Shown: piece by piece, positions 52,534 to 61,308 of the stretch
Position numbering within the stretch: position 1 is the first letter of the stretch
Layout of the letters: every line of letters starts with the position of its first letter
Source of the DNA: JARYGU01 sp033795365
Lineage (GTDB): Bacteria; Pseudomonadota; Alphaproteobacteria; Rhizobiales; Rhizobiaceae
DNA length: 64,000 bases
Reading direction: 5' to 3'
NCBI GenBank assembly: GCA_033795365.1
Contig: JARYGU010000004.1
Location: forward strand, 1-64,000
The notes under the pieces: generated by a model
Told to the model about the DNA's origin: nothing
Databases searched by the model: none
What the model saw: the letters and a program-made list of their open reading frames with translations, nothing else
Made by a program: the position numbers and the translations under genes

Positions 52534-53292
52534 ATGACGGACAGGAAGACAATTCGCCGGGAACCGCAAGAAGGAGGAGGAGCCCATAACCGCGTGGCCG
52601 CCTTTCTGCGTGATCAGTTGCTGTCGGGTGACTTGAAGGCCGGTGACTGCTTGCTGCCGGAGCGCGAGCTTGCCGCTCATCTGAACGTCAGTCGCCCTGT
52701 CCTCAGGGAAGCACTGAGGGCGCTTGCGATGATCGGTGCGGTCGAGATCCGCCATGGCATCGGCACGATCGTGAAGCGACCCGACGCAAGCGCGCTCGGC
52801 GACGTGTTCAGCTTCATGCTCGCGCATCAGTCGGACGTCACGGGCGACATCATGGAGGCCCGCAAGGCCATCGAGCACCATGCCATTCGTCTCGCATGCC
52901 AGCGGGCCACGGAACAGGATTTCGCCAATATCGCGAATGCTCTGGGAAAGATCGTCGAAACGATCGACGATCCGGAGGCGGGCGGCGTCGCAGACTTCAA
53001 ATTCCACGAGGCGATCGTCAGCGCTTCGCACTCACCAACCCTGGTGACGATCTATGCGTCTATCTCGCAGTTGATGATGCGCTCCCATCTCGAGCGCCGC
53101 GAGAAGATCATCCGGGTCGAAGGAATCGAGGAATTCCTGATCAATCACCACCGCATGATCCTTGAGGCCCTTGCGGCCAGGGACCGGGTGCGGGCGGACG
53201 ATCTGTTGCACAATCACTTCGAGATCGGCGCCGATTTTCGGCGGCGTGCAAGCCTGCGCGACCTTTCGATAGGCGCAGGCATCTCGGCTTAG
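52534..53292 (+). CDS. GntR-family regulator, FadR (FCD) subfamily
   Basis: 252 residues from ATG 52534. The N-terminal winged helix has LKAGDCLLPERELAAHLNVS and RPVLREALRALAMIGAVEIR. The helical FCD domain carries metal-binding residues: DIMEARKAIEHHA, DFKFHEAIVSASHSP and ILEALAARDRVRADDLLHNH. FCD regulators sense carboxylic or sugar acids. Likely controls the rpiB-dehydrogenase-ABC genes behind it. The start is chosen by family length; the frame is open to 52453. Confidence 0.83.
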   Translation: MTDRKTIRREPQEGGGAHNRVAAFLRDQLLSGDLKAGDCLLPERELAAHLNVSRPVLREALRALAMIGAVEIRHGIGTIVKRPDASALGDVFSFMLAHQSDVTGDIMEARKAIEHHAIRLACQRATEQDFANIANALGKIVETIDDPEAGGVADFKFHEAIVSASHSPTLVTIYASISQLMMRSHLERREKIIRVEGIEEFLINHHRMILEALAARDRVRADDLLHNHFEIGADFRRRASLRDLSIGAGISA

Positions 53293-53323
53293 CATTTACT
53301 GTCTCAATGAAAGATGAGGGATC

Positions 53324-53770
53324 ATGAATATTGTTATCGGCAGTGACCACGCGGGCTTTCCGCTGAAGGCGGACGTCGTCGCTGTCCTGAAAGAGCTCGG
53401 CCATACAGTCGAAGACATCGGAAGCTTCACGCCGGAGCCGGTGGATTTCCCCGATATTGCCGGCCTTCTGTGCCAGAAGGTGCGCGACGGCTCGGCCGAG
53501 CGCGGGATTCTCGTGTGCGGCACCGGCGTCGGCGCAGCAATCGCCGCCAACAAGATCAACGGCATTCGTGCGGCTGTCTGCCACGATGTCCATTCAGCTC
53601 ATCAGAGCGTGGAACATGACGACGTCAACGTCATGTGCATCGGCGCCAAGATCGTCGGCCCCTGGCTCGCCCGCGATCTGGTGGTCGCCTACCTCGAAGC
53701 GGAGTTCGACCGTAATGAGGACTTTGTCCGGCGGGTGGAGAAGCTCTCCGCCTTGGAGAAGGCGCAGTAA
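53324..53770 (+). CDS. rpiB: RpiB/LacAB-family sugar-phosphate isomerase
   Basis: 148 residues. MNIVIGSDHAGFPLKADVV and CGTGVGAAIAANKINGIRAA with the catalytic cysteine define RpiB. Besides ribose-5-phosphate, members isomerise four-carbon phosphates (erythrulose-4-phosphate isomerases). Placed next to a beta-hydroxyacid dehydrogenase and transporter, a role in a tetrose or sugar-acid pathway is as likely as ribose metabolism. GAGGGATC precedes the ATG. Confidence 0.82.
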   Translation: MNIVIGSDHAGFPLKADVVAVLKELGHTVEDIGSFTPEPVDFPDIAGLLCQKVRDGSAERGILVCGTGVGAAIAANKINGIRAAVCHDVHSAHQSVEHDDVNVMCIGAKIVGPWLARDLVVAYLEAEFDRNEDFVRRVEKLSALEKAQ

Positions 53771-53808
53771 AAAGCGCCGCCGACCGTCAATTCAGGGAGA
53801 GAGGCGAT

Positions 53809-54732
53809 ATGACGAACGACGAGCTGCCGAAGCTGGCATTCATCGGCCTGGGAGTAATGGGCCGCGAGATGGCGCATCATCTGGTCACCGCCGGCTATCG
53901 GGTGAACCTGTACGATATTTCGACCGGGGCCGTTGATGCGCTCGCCCGAAAGGGCGGCCTTGCAGCGTCGAGCGTCGCCAAGGCTGTTGCGGATGCGGAC
54001 ATCACGATTTCGATGTTGCCGAATACGCCGCAGGTCGAAGAGGTCGTTCATCGCGACGGCGTGCTTGAGCATATGCCGCCGGGCGGCATCTTCATCGACA
54101 TGAGCACAATTTCTCCCGAGGCGACGCGGTCGATGGCGGCGGCGCTCGGGGAAAAGTCCATCTCGATGCTCGACGCGCCCGTATCGGGCGGGCCGATCGG
54201 CGCAAGGAATGCTGCATTGTCGATCATGGTAGGCGGAGAGCGCTCCGCCTTCGACCGTGCCGAAGCTGTTCTGAAAACTATGGGTACGACGATCACTTAT
54301 GTCGGCACCTCCGGCGCCGGACAGACGGTAAAACTGTGCAATCAACTTGTCTGCGCAGTCAATATCCAGGCTGTGTGCGAGGCGCTTGCGCTTGGTCGGG
54401 CAAGCGGTGTCGACCTGTCGCAGATGCGCGATGTTCTGCTTGGCGGCTCCGCCTCTTCCTGGATGCTGGACAAGCTCGGGCCGGCCATGATCGCCGGCGA
54501 CGCCGGCGCGGGATTCCGCATCGATCTGATGCTGAAAGACCTTCGGCTCGTCCTGGAAATGGCGGGCCAGCAGGATGTGCCTCTGCCGGCGACCGCGCTG
54601 GTCACCTCGCAATATGTCGAGGCACGCGCGCACGGTGAGGGATCGAACGGCAACCAGGCGCTGTTCCGCGTCTATGATCGCATGACAGGCCAGGACTCGT
54701 TGCGAATTCCGGTAACGGAAACCCGGACATGA
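53809..54732 (+). CDS. Beta-hydroxyacid dehydrogenase, NAD(P)-dependent (3-HIBADH family)
   Basis: 307 residues. FIGLGVMGREMAHHLV binds NAD(P), DAPVSGGPIGARNAAL forms the substrate loop, and GAGQTVKLCNQLVCA holds the catalytic lysine. It is a paralogue of the dehydrogenase at 10149, sharing the SSWML segment. Overlaps the first permease by ATGA. Confidence 0.87.
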   Translation: MTNDELPKLAFIGLGVMGREMAHHLVTAGYRVNLYDISTGAVDALARKGGLAASSVAKAVADADITISMLPNTPQVEEVVHRDGVLEHMPPGGIFIDMSTISPEATRSMAAALGEKSISMLDAPVSGGPIGARNAALSIMVGGERSAFDRAEAVLKTMGTTITYVGTSGAGQTVKLCNQLVCAVNIQAVCEALALGRASGVDLSQMRDVLLGGSASSWMLDKLGPAMIAGDAGAGFRIDLMLKDLRLVLEMAGQQDVPLPATALVTSQYVEARAHGEGSNGNQALFRVYDRMTGQDSLRIPVTETRT

Positions 54733-55406
54733 CCTTCGATTTTTCCGTCGTCCTTCTCCGTTGGCAAATGCTCGTCGATGGTATGGCGCTGACGGCTCAG
54801 CTCGCCCTCGTCACGACGTTGACCGGCTTCATCATTGGTACCGCCTGCGCGATCGCGCGTCGCTCGGGCGGGCCGACGTTGCGAGCCATGACCGCGACCT
54901 ATGTGGAAAGCATTCGCAATACGCCGTTCCTCGTGCAGATCTTCGTGATCTACTTCGGCCTGTCGTCTCTCGGCTTCTCGTTCGGCGCGATCCTCGTGGC
55001 GGTTATCGCACTCACGGTCAATGTCGGCGCCTACACGGCGGAAATCATGCGTGCCGGATTCGATTCCATCCAGAAAGGACAATGGGAAGCCGGAGAGTGC
55101 CTCGGCCTCTCTCCCGTTCAACTTTACTGGCATGTTGGCCTGAGACCGGCGATGGAGCGGGTCTATCCGGCTCTGACCAGCCAATTTATCCTGTTGATGC
55201 TGGCTTCTTCCGTCACATCGCAGATCTCCGCCGAAGAGCTGACGGCAGCCGGAAACTTCATTCAGTCCGACACCTATCGGCCGTTCGAAACCTATATCGT
55301 GGTCGCCGTCATCTACCTTTTCCTGTCGCTCGTCATGCGTGCGGTGTTCTGGGCGCTCGGCATGGCTCTGTTCCCGCGTCGCCGTCGCCTCGGCACGCCG
55401 TTGTAA
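54729..55406 (+). CDS. Polar amino acid-type ABC permease 1
   Basis: 225 residues, HisM/GlnP type, with five membrane segments and an EAA loop GQWEAGECLGLSPVQLYWHV. Translationally coupled to the dehydrogenase before it. Forms the channel with permease 2. Confidence 0.87.
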   Translation: MTFDFSVVLLRWQMLVDGMALTAQLALVTTLTGFIIGTACAIARRSGGPTLRAMTATYVESIRNTPFLVQIFVIYFGLSSLGFSFGAILVAVIALTVNVGAYTAEIMRAGFDSIQKGQWEAGECLGLSPVQLYWHVGLRPAMERVYPALTSQFILLMLASSVTSQISAEELTAAGNFIQSDTYRPFETYIVVAVIYLFLSLVMRAVFWALGMALFPRRRRLGTPL

Positions 55407-55417
55407 GGGAGGGAAAC

Positions 55418-56089
55418 ATGACGACCGCATTCAATATCAATCATTTGCAGTTTCTGCTCAACGGAGTGGTCTGGACCCTTGTCCTTACCGCGATGGCATT
55501 CGTCGGGGGTGGCATCTTCGGCTTCCTGGTCGCGCTGGCCAGGATTACGCCGTCCCGCGCGGTGCGGATCGTTGCCGCCGCATATGTCCAGCTCATCCAA
55601 GGCACCCCGCTTCTGGTCATCATGTTCATCATCTACTTCGGGCTGCCGACGCTCGGGTTCTCCATCAGTCCGCTCGTCGCTGCCGGAATCTCGCTGACGA
55701 TCTATGTCAGTGCCTATCTCGGCGAGATATGGCGCGGCTGCCTGGAATCGGTGCCCAAGGCGCAATGGGAGGCCGCGGAGTGTCTGGCGCTTTCCAAGTC
55801 TCAAAGGATGTTCAAGGTCATTCTCCCGCAGGCAATCAGGATTGCGACACCGCCGACAGTCGGGTTCAGCGTCCAGATCGTCAAGAATACCTCGCTTGCT
55901 TCCGTAGTCGGCTTCGTCGAGCTGACGCGCGCCGGGCAGCTCATCAACAATTCCATTTTCGAGCCTTTCCTCATCTATCTCATCGTTGCAGCCCTGTATT
56001 TCTGCCTGTGCTTCCCACTGTCGGCATTCAGTCAGCGTCTGGAACGAACGGGCTTGAGAAGGCGCGTCACGATCAAGCCGGCCGTATGA
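55418..56089 (+). CDS. Polar amino acid-type ABC permease 2
   Basis: 223 residues from ATG 55418 (GGGAGGGAAAC upstream), five membrane segments, EAA loop KAQWEAAECLALSKSQRMFK. Long upstream extension of the frame lies in permease 1 and is not coding. Confidence 0.87.
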   Translation: MTTAFNINHLQFLLNGVVWTLVLTAMAFVGGGIFGFLVALARITPSRAVRIVAAAYVQLIQGTPLLVIMFIIYFGLPTLGFSISPLVAAGISLTIYVSAYLGEIWRGCLESVPKAQWEAAECLALSKSQRMFKVILPQAIRIATPPTVGFSVQIVKNTSLASVVGFVELTRAGQLINNSIFEPFLIYLIVAALYFCLCFPLSAFSQRLERTGLRRRVTIKPAV

Positions 56090-56116
56090 CGCCGGCAAGC
56101 CCGAGGGAGGCAGGTC

Positions 56117-56842
56117 ATGCCAATGATTGCACTAAATCAGGTCAGGAAGAGCTTCGGCGCACTGAGCGTGTTGCAGGGAGTGACGTTCTCCGTAAACAAA
56201 GGAGACGTCGCGGCGCTGATCGGCGCCAGCGGATCCGGCAAAAGCACCGCCTTGCGCTGTGTCGATCGCCTGGAAATCATCGACAGCGGCGAGATCACGG
56301 TAGCGGACCACAAGGTTCACGACCCGAGCCTCGACCTTCGCAAGCTCCGGCTCGACGTAGGCATCGTGTTCCAGAGCTACAACCTGTTTCCTCATCTAAC
56401 AGTCGAGGAAAACATCACCCTTGCGCCGCGTTCGGTGAGAAGGCTTGCAAAGGAGCGGGCGCGCGAAATCGCGAGGGACGCGCTCGAACGGGTGGGCCTG
56501 GGCGACAAAGCCGATCATTACCCTGAACAACTCTCCGGCGGCCAGCAGCAGCGCGCCGCGATAGCGCGATCCTTGGCGATGGAACCGAAGGTCATGCTTT
56601 TCGACGAAGTGACCTCGGCCCTCGATCCCAAACTGACCGGTGAGGTGCTGAGGGTCATCGAAAAGCTCGCCGAAAGCGGAATGACCATGATCATGGTCAC
56701 GCACGAAATGAATTTTGCACGCAAGGTCGCCGACAAGGTCATCTTCATGCACCGCGGGCTGGTCCACGAGGAGGGAGATGCTTCCATCCTCACCGCTCCG
56801 CAAACGCCGGAACTGCAGGAGTTCTTGAGTCACGATTTGTGA
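56117..56842 (+). CDS. Polar amino acid-type ABC transporter ATPase
   Basis: 241 residues. Walker A GASGSGKST, Q-loop VFQSYNLFPH, signature LSGGQQQRAAIARSL, Walker B VMLFDEVTSALDPK and H-loop VTHEMNF. Energises the two permeases. GAGGGAGGCAGG precedes the ATG. Confidence 0.88.
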   Translation: MPMIALNQVRKSFGALSVLQGVTFSVNKGDVAALIGASGSGKSTALRCVDRLEIIDSGEITVADHKVHDPSLDLRKLRLDVGIVFQSYNLFPHLTVEENITLAPRSVRRLAKERAREIARDALERVGLGDKADHYPEQLSGGQQQRAAIARSLAMEPKVMLFDEVTSALDPKLTGEVLRVIEKLAESGMTMIMVTHEMNFARKVADKVIFMHRGLVHEEGDASILTAPQTPELQEFLSHDL

Positions 56843-56865
56843 CGTCACTACAAACGGAGGAGAAA

Positions 56866-57669
56866 ATGAAAATGCTGAAGACACTATTCATGTGCGGTAT
56901 CGTGGGAGCGATGCTGGCAAGTCAGACGGTTCCGGCTTTCGCGGATGCCTATGCCGATCTCATGGCGGCAAAGAAGATCAGGGTGTCCACGGATCTTGCC
57001 ATCCCGCCGTCAGGCATGCTCGACGCGAACCTCAGGCCGGTTGGATCCGATGTCGAGACTGCGCAACTGCTCGCGAACGACTGGGGCCTCGAGATCGAGT
57101 TCATCCAGACGACCGGGGCGACGCGCATCCCCAACCTTCAGACCAACAAGGCGGACATCGTAGTCTCGACGCTTTCGGTCACGCCGGAGCGCGCTCAGGT
57201 TATCGACTTCACCAAACCCTATGCCGGCCTCCTTTCCGTCATCGCTGCGCCGGCCTCTTCGCCCATCAAGGATTGGGCCGATCTCAAGGGACAAACCGTG
57301 ACGGTTACGCGCGGCACGACCCAGGATTCGGAATTGACCAAAATGGCAAGTGAGCATGGCTTCACCGTCACGCGCTACGATGACGACGCCACGATGGTGA
57401 CGGCGGCCGTATCCGGCCAGGCAAAGATCATCTCCACCTCTGCGACCCTGGTGAAGCAGGTCCACGACAAGAACCCGACCTTGGCTTTCGAGCCGAAGAT
57501 CACCATCCGCGTTCTCAATCTTGCGATCGGCATCCGCAAGAACGAGCCGGAATTGCTGGCCAAGCTGAACGAATGGGTCTCGACAAATCTGCAGAACGGC
57601 AAGCTCAACGAGATCTACCAGAAGTATCACGGTACGCCTTTGCCGGAGGAAATCGTCAACGCAAAGTGA
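56866..57669 (+). CDS. Family 3 substrate-binding protein
   Basis: 267 residues with a signal peptide ending near VPAFA. KKIRVSTDLAIPPSGMLDAN and PNLQTNKADIVVSTLSVTPE are family-3 binding-protein motifs. The usual substrates are polar amino acids, but the catabolic neighbours suggest a hydroxy or sugar acid; the ligand is unknown. Last gene before a terminator. Confidence 0.87.
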   Translation: MKMLKTLFMCGIVGAMLASQTVPAFADAYADLMAAKKIRVSTDLAIPPSGMLDANLRPVGSDVETAQLLANDWGLEIEFIQTTGATRIPNLQTNKADIVVSTLSVTPERAQVIDFTKPYAGLLSVIAAPASSPIKDWADLKGQTVTVTRGTTQDSELTKMASEHGFTVTRYDDDATMVTAAVSGQAKIISTSATLVKQVHDKNPTLAFEPKITIRVLNLAIGIRKNEPELLAKLNEWVSTNLQNGKLNEIYQKYHGTPLPEEIVNAK

Positions 57670-57714
57670 CGCTGCTCCGGCACGGCTCCTGACCGCAGCG
57701 ATCCGAAAGCCGGG

Positions 57715-57746
57715 AAACGGGCGCGACAACCATCGCGCCCGTTTTT
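57715..57746 (+). terminator. Rho-independent terminator of the ABC operon
   Basis: AAACGGGCGCG pairs with CGCGCCCGTTT around an 8-base loop, and TTTTT ends the hairpin. It lies 46 bases after the binding-protein stop. Confidence 0.85.
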
Positions 57747-57799
57747 GCTTACAAAGCCAAGCTGACACTGGAATCCGTCCAAAGCGGTGAGAGCTTACC

Positions 57800-58183
57800 T
57801 TATCTTCCACCCTGAGGTTTACGACCGCGCGACGTCGTCTTTGCCGGCACGCTCTTTCCATGTTCGTTCCACCAGGCAGTCAGCGCTTCCATCGTGGGGC
57901 CGAGCCCGCGCGCCTTGGGCGTGATCTCATACTCCACGCGCGGCGGCACCTCCGCGAAAACGGTGCGCGAGACCAACCCGTCCGCTTCGAGTTCGCGCAA
58001 CTGTGCCGTCAGCATGTGCTGCGTGATGCCGGGGATTGCCTTTCGCAGCTCTCCGAAGCGGTAGACCCGCTGATTGAGCAGCCACATGATCTCCAGCTTC
58101 CACTTGCCTGCGAGAAGCGCGAATGCGCGCCGCATCTCCTCGTGCATGTTAGTCCCGTGGTCAGTCATAATCTGGTTTTCCAT
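57800..58183 (-). CDS. HxlR-family regulator
   Basis: 127 residues (ATG 58183, or 58168). The winged HTH is of HxlR type: ALLAGKWKLEIMWLLNQRVY, FGELRKAIPGITQHMLTAQL and REVEADGLV-like RELEADGLVSRTVFAEVPPR. HxlR proteins sense aldehydes, quinones or redox stress. Divergent from DoxX/SDR genes, which it probably controls. Confidence 0.85.
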   Translation of the reverse strand: MENQIMTDHGTNMHEEMRRAFALLAGKWKLEIMWLLNQRVYRFGELRKAIPGITQHMLTAQLRELEADGLVSRTVFAEVPPRVEYEITPKARGLGPTMEALTAWWNEHGKSVPAKTTSRGRKPQGGR

Positions 58184-58191
58184 ACTATCCG

Positions 58192-58220
58192 CAAGTAATT
58201 CATCCTACTTGTAATTATCA
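58192..58220. promoter_or_regulatory. Candidate HxlR operator
   Basis: CAAGTA (58192-58197) and TACTTG (58206-58211) form an inverted repeat with an 8-base spacer, only 9 bases from the regulator start. Directly overlapping, CTTGTAATTATCA (58208-58220) recurs with two changes at 61288-61300 in front of the hydrolase gene. Confidence 0.55.
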
Positions 58221-58336
58221 ACATTAGCGGACATTTCAATGCATGCTGCAGGCACACAGAGAAAAACTGCACCGCCGCCGCGAGAAAAAGTTGCTCAAAG
58301 AAATGTTGCTGCAGACGCAGCGGCAGGAAAGACTAC

Positions 58337-58726
58337 ATGACCGCAATATATACATACTGGATCAGCACGACACTTCTGTCCCTGCTCTATCTGACCTCCG
58401 CTTATATGTACGCAACCAAGGGGGACTGGATCCGTCAGGCGCTCGCCGATCTTGGCTACCCGGCTTACCTCGTGCCCATCATGATCGGCGTGAAGGTCCT
58501 GGGTGCGGTCGCGATCCTGTCGCGTTCCAGTGTCGCGCTCAGCGATCTCGCCTATGCCGGCATCTTCTATCACCTGCTGCTGTCCGGGTTGGCGCATCTC
58601 GGTGTCCGCAAGCCTGCTGGTGCTCTCCCGGCGCTCGTAGGGCTTGCGCTGCTGGCCACCTCCTTCGTCACGCAGAACGTCGCTCGCGAAGCCCCGTCGC
58701 CCTACGTGCAGGCGGCGATGCTCTAA
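58337..58726 (+). CDS. DoxX-like membrane protein
   Basis: 129 residues with four predicted membrane segments. MTAIYTYWISTTLLSLLYLT, then LGYPAYLVPIMIGVKVLGAV and the third segment LAYAGIFYHLLLSGLAHLG match the DoxX_2 family. These small membrane proteins are often induced with redox enzymes under HxlR or TetR control. Function unknown. Confidence 0.78.
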   Translation: MTAIYTYWISTTLLSLLYLTSAYMYATKGDWIRQALADLGYPAYLVPIMIGVKVLGAVAILSRSSVALSDLAYAGIFYHLLLSGLAHLGVRKPAGALPALVGLALLATSFVTQNVAREAPSPYVQAAML

Positions 58727-58765
58727 CGCGAAAACCGTCAATTCCCCTGTCGAATGGAGATGAAT

Positions 58766-60058
58766 ATGGATCGACTCAACGGAAAGGTTGCCATCGTCAC
58801 GGGCGCCGGTCGCGGTATTGGCCGCGCCACCGCAAAACTGTTTGCCGCCGAAGGCGCGAAGCTGGCCGTACTTTCACTTACGCCCGGCAATGTGGATGCC
58901 GTTGTCACCGACATCGAGGCAGCCGGTGGCACCGCGCTCGGCGTCGTCTGTAACATCGGCGACGCCGACCAGATCAAAGTGGCGGTGAACAAGGTCGTCA
59001 CCGCCTTCGGGGGGATCGACATCCTCGTGAACAACGCTTTCGATCCCTCGGTGGTGTCCTCCTCGGTCATCGATCTGGCTGTCGAGAAGTTGCAGCGTAA
59101 TTTTGAGGTGGGGCCGATCGCCTATCTGCGAATGATGCAGGCTTGCTATCCCTACCTCAAGGCGAGCGGAGAGGGTCGCGTCATCAACTTCGCCTCGCTG
59201 GCGGGTATCACCGGGCTGTCGCCCTATGGTCCATACAATATGGCGAAGGAGGCGGTGCGCGCCCTGACACGGACCGCAGCGCGTGAATGGGGCGCCGACA
59301 ACATCACCGTGAACAATGTTCTGCCGGTGGCAGACACCTGGGGTGCGGCCGCTTCCAATGCACCCCCGCCCAACAACGCGCTCGCCCGCTTCGGCTCGCC
59401 AGAGGACGATATCGCCCCGGTCGTCCTGTTCCTCGCGAGCAAGGATGCGCGGTTCCTGACGGGCTACAGCCTCACGCCCGATGGCGGCACGATCATCGAC
59501 AGCGCCGCTGACAACGGTATCGGAGGAGGGCTCTCAGTCCGTCCGCTCGATCGTGACGGTGATCGGGCCGGGCCGATCAAAGAGAGAGACATCGCCGTCC
59601 ACCTGACCGAGTATGATGATGCCGGGTTGCGGAACGCGCCCGTCTCGATAGTAGATCACGAAATGATCCGAGCTCCACAGCCCCAGCGTACCTGCCGAGA
59701 AATCGCGTTGCCGCACGACAGGCGGCAACGGCGAAGGCAGATTGCCCGTTTTCTCCTGACGGAGGTGATCGGTCATTTGGATTGTGATGGGCAGCATTTG
59801 CATAAGCGATCTGGTCGCATCGTTTTCCACCAGCTCAGCGGTAACGTTCCCCCAGTCAGAGGAAATCGAAATACGTTGTTGTGCCATTGCCGATCCTGTC
59901 AATCCGAATGCGACGACGAAAGCTCCCAATGCGGCTCTCAGCATGTTTGCTGCTCCCACTTGCCATACCGTATGCGCTTCATCGACGCGCCTCAGCGAAA
60001 AAGACGCTGGAGAGCCCGATCCGAGGTGACGGGCTCTTCCCTTAGTTTACTTTCGTAA
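58766..60058 (+). CDS. Short-chain dehydrogenase/reductase with unusual C-terminal run-on
   Basis: The first 250 residues are a normal SDR: VTGAGRGIGRATAKLF, a diverged NNAF in place of NNAG, FASLAGITGL, YNMAKEAVRAL with Tyr and Lys, and LTPDGGTIIDSA, where relatives end. Here no stop follows and the frame runs on for about 180 codons, antisense to the next gene. The extension is Arg/Cys-rich and looks non-coding. Either the stop was lost by mutation or the protein truly has a tail. ATG 58766 has GGAG at 8 bases; 58754 is an alternative. Confidence 0.75.
   Translation: MDRLNGKVAIVTGAGRGIGRATAKLFAAEGAKLAVLSLTPGNVDAVVTDIEAAGGTALGVVCNIGDADQIKVAVNKVVTAFGGIDILVNNAFDPSVVSSSVIDLAVEKLQRNFEVGPIAYLRMMQACYPYLKASGEGRVINFASLAGITGLSPYGPYNMAKEAVRALTRTAAREWGADNITVNNVLPVADTWGAAASNAPPPNNALARFGSPEDDIAPVVLFLASKDARFLTGYSLTPDGGTIIDSAADNGIGGGLSVRPLDRDGDRAGPIKERDIAVHLTEYDDAGLRNAPVSIVDHEMIRAPQPQRTCREIALPHDRRQRRRQIARFLLTEVIGHLDCDGQHLHKRSGRIVFHQLSGNVPPVRGNRNTLLCHCRSCQSECDDESSQCGSQHVCCSHLPYRMRFIDAPQRKRRWRARSEVTGSSLSLLS
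59534..59944 (-). CDS. Secreted cyclophilin-like fold protein
   Basis: 136 residues. Signal peptide (LGAFVVAFGLTGSAMAQ), then a cyclophilin-like domain (PF18050 type): VTAELVENDATRSLMQMLPI, FVIYYRDGRVPQPGIIILGQ and PITVTIE. Known members are small beta-barrel proteins of unclear function. ATG 59944 has GGGAG 8 bases upstream. It is overlapped on the other strand by the run-on of the SDR frame. Confidence 0.8.
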   Translation of the reverse strand: MLRAALGAFVVAFGLTGSAMAQQRISISSDWGNVTAELVENDATRSLMQMLPITIQMTDHLRQEKTGNLPSPLPPVVRQRDFSAGTLGLWSSDHFVIYYRDGRVPQPGIIILGQVDGDVSLFDRPGPITVTIERTD

Positions 60059-60095
60059 ATTCAAACGGCGGCCACGGTGACGACCGCCGTCTCGC

Positions 60096-61211
60096 TTAAG
60101 CCGTAAGGTGCTGGTCGAAGAAGGCATTGAGCCTGTCGAACGGGATCAGATCCACCCTATCATAGAGATCGACGTGACCGGCGCCCGCAACCCAAACGAG
60201 TTCCTTCGGTTCGGCCGCGCGCTTGTAAGCGTCTTCGCTGAACTCCTTCGAATGCGCCTGATCACCCGAGATGAACAGCATCGGACGGGGAGAAATCGTC
60301 TCGATGTCGTTGAACGGATAGAAGTTCATGAACTTGACATTGCTGGTGACGGTCGGCTTTGTCGTTCTCTGGTCAGATGCGCCCACCGGGGTGAACTCAC
60401 CGCGAGAGGTGCGATAAAAATCGTAGAATTCCCGCTGGATCGGATGGGTATTGGCAGTGAGTTCGAGATCGGTTCCACCCGCGACTTCGATCGGACCGCC
60501 TTCAAATTCCGCGTAGCGTTTCTCGGCGGCCGCGGCGATAATCTGCTTACGCTGCTCGACGGAGAGCGATTTGTTGAGAGCATCGCGGTTGGCCGCACCC
60601 ATGTCGTACATGCTGACCGTCGCGATCGCCTTCAGGCGCGGATCGATCTTGGCTGCGCTGATGATGAAGCTGCCGCTGCCGCAAATCCCGATACCGCCGA
60701 TCCGTTCCCGATCGACAAACGGGCGGGTGCCGAGGAAGTCGACACCCGCGCTGAAGGCCTCGGCATAAACTTCCGGCGATACGAGGTTGCGCGGTTCACC
60801 GTCACTCTCGCCCCAGAAGGGCAGGTCGATGGACATGGCGACGAAGCCTTGTTCGGCCATCTTCGTGGCATAGAGGTTGGCGCTCTGCTCCTTCACCGCG
60901 CCCATCGGGTGCCCAACGATGATCGCCGGGGTCCGTGCATTCCGGTCGAGATCCTTGGGAAGGAAAAGATTTCCGGCGACATTCGTTTGATATTGGGTCT
61001 TGAAGGTGACCTTCTGCAGGGTCACCCGGTCGCTGGTGTAGAAGTTGTTGGCGCCGTTGGACATATCTTGAGCCTTTGCAAATGGAACATCGAGGAACGA
61101 CATCATGCCGGCCGCGGCTACCCCCGCGCCGGTCAGTTTCAGGAGGTTACGCCGGCCGATGTCGAGACCAGGCTGTTCGATCAAATTCTCAACTTCATGC
61201 TTCGCGTTCAT
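60096..61211 (-). CDS. Tat-exported alpha/beta hydrolase
   Basis: 371 residues. The leader IGRRNLLKLTGAGVAAAGMM is a Tat signal. The hydrolase has IVGHPMGAVKEQSANLYATK, the nucleophile region GICGSGSF (serine in GxSxG-like context), SGDQAHSKEF with the acid and GAGHVDLYD with the histidine. Similar to dienelactone-type hydrolases. Substrate unknown. Confidence 0.83.
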   Translation of the reverse strand: MNAKHEVENLIEQPGLDIGRRNLLKLTGAGVAAAGMMSFLDVPFAKAQDMSNGANNFYTSDRVTLQKVTFKTQYQTNVAGNLFLPKDLDRNARTPAIIVGHPMGAVKEQSANLYATKMAEQGFVAMSIDLPFWGESDGEPRNLVSPEVYAEAFSAGVDFLGTRPFVDRERIGGIGICGSGSFIISAAKIDPRLKAIATVSMYDMGAANRDALNKSLSVEQRKQIIAAAAEKRYAEFEGGPIEVAGGTDLELTANTHPIQREFYDFYRTSRGEFTPVGASDQRTTKPTVTSNVKFMNFYPFNDIETISPRPMLFISGDQAHSKEFSEDAYKRAAEPKELVWVAGAGHVDLYDRVDLIPFDRLNAFFDQHLTA

Positions 61212-61285
61212 GTCTGCATCTCCGTGAACTGTCTGTATGGCCGGTATATAAACCCTGCGAATTACCCCGATTAGATTGCTAACTT

Positions 61286-61308
61286 AGCTTGTAGTTATGA
61301 GACAAGCT
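61286..61308. promoter_or_regulatory. Candidate operator before the hydrolase gene
   Basis: AGCTTGT (61286-61292) and ACAAGCT (61302-61308) form a perfect 7-bp inverted repeat with a 9-base spacer. The part CTTGTAGTTATGA matches 11 of 13 bases of the motif next to the HxlR gene. Confidence 0.55.
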
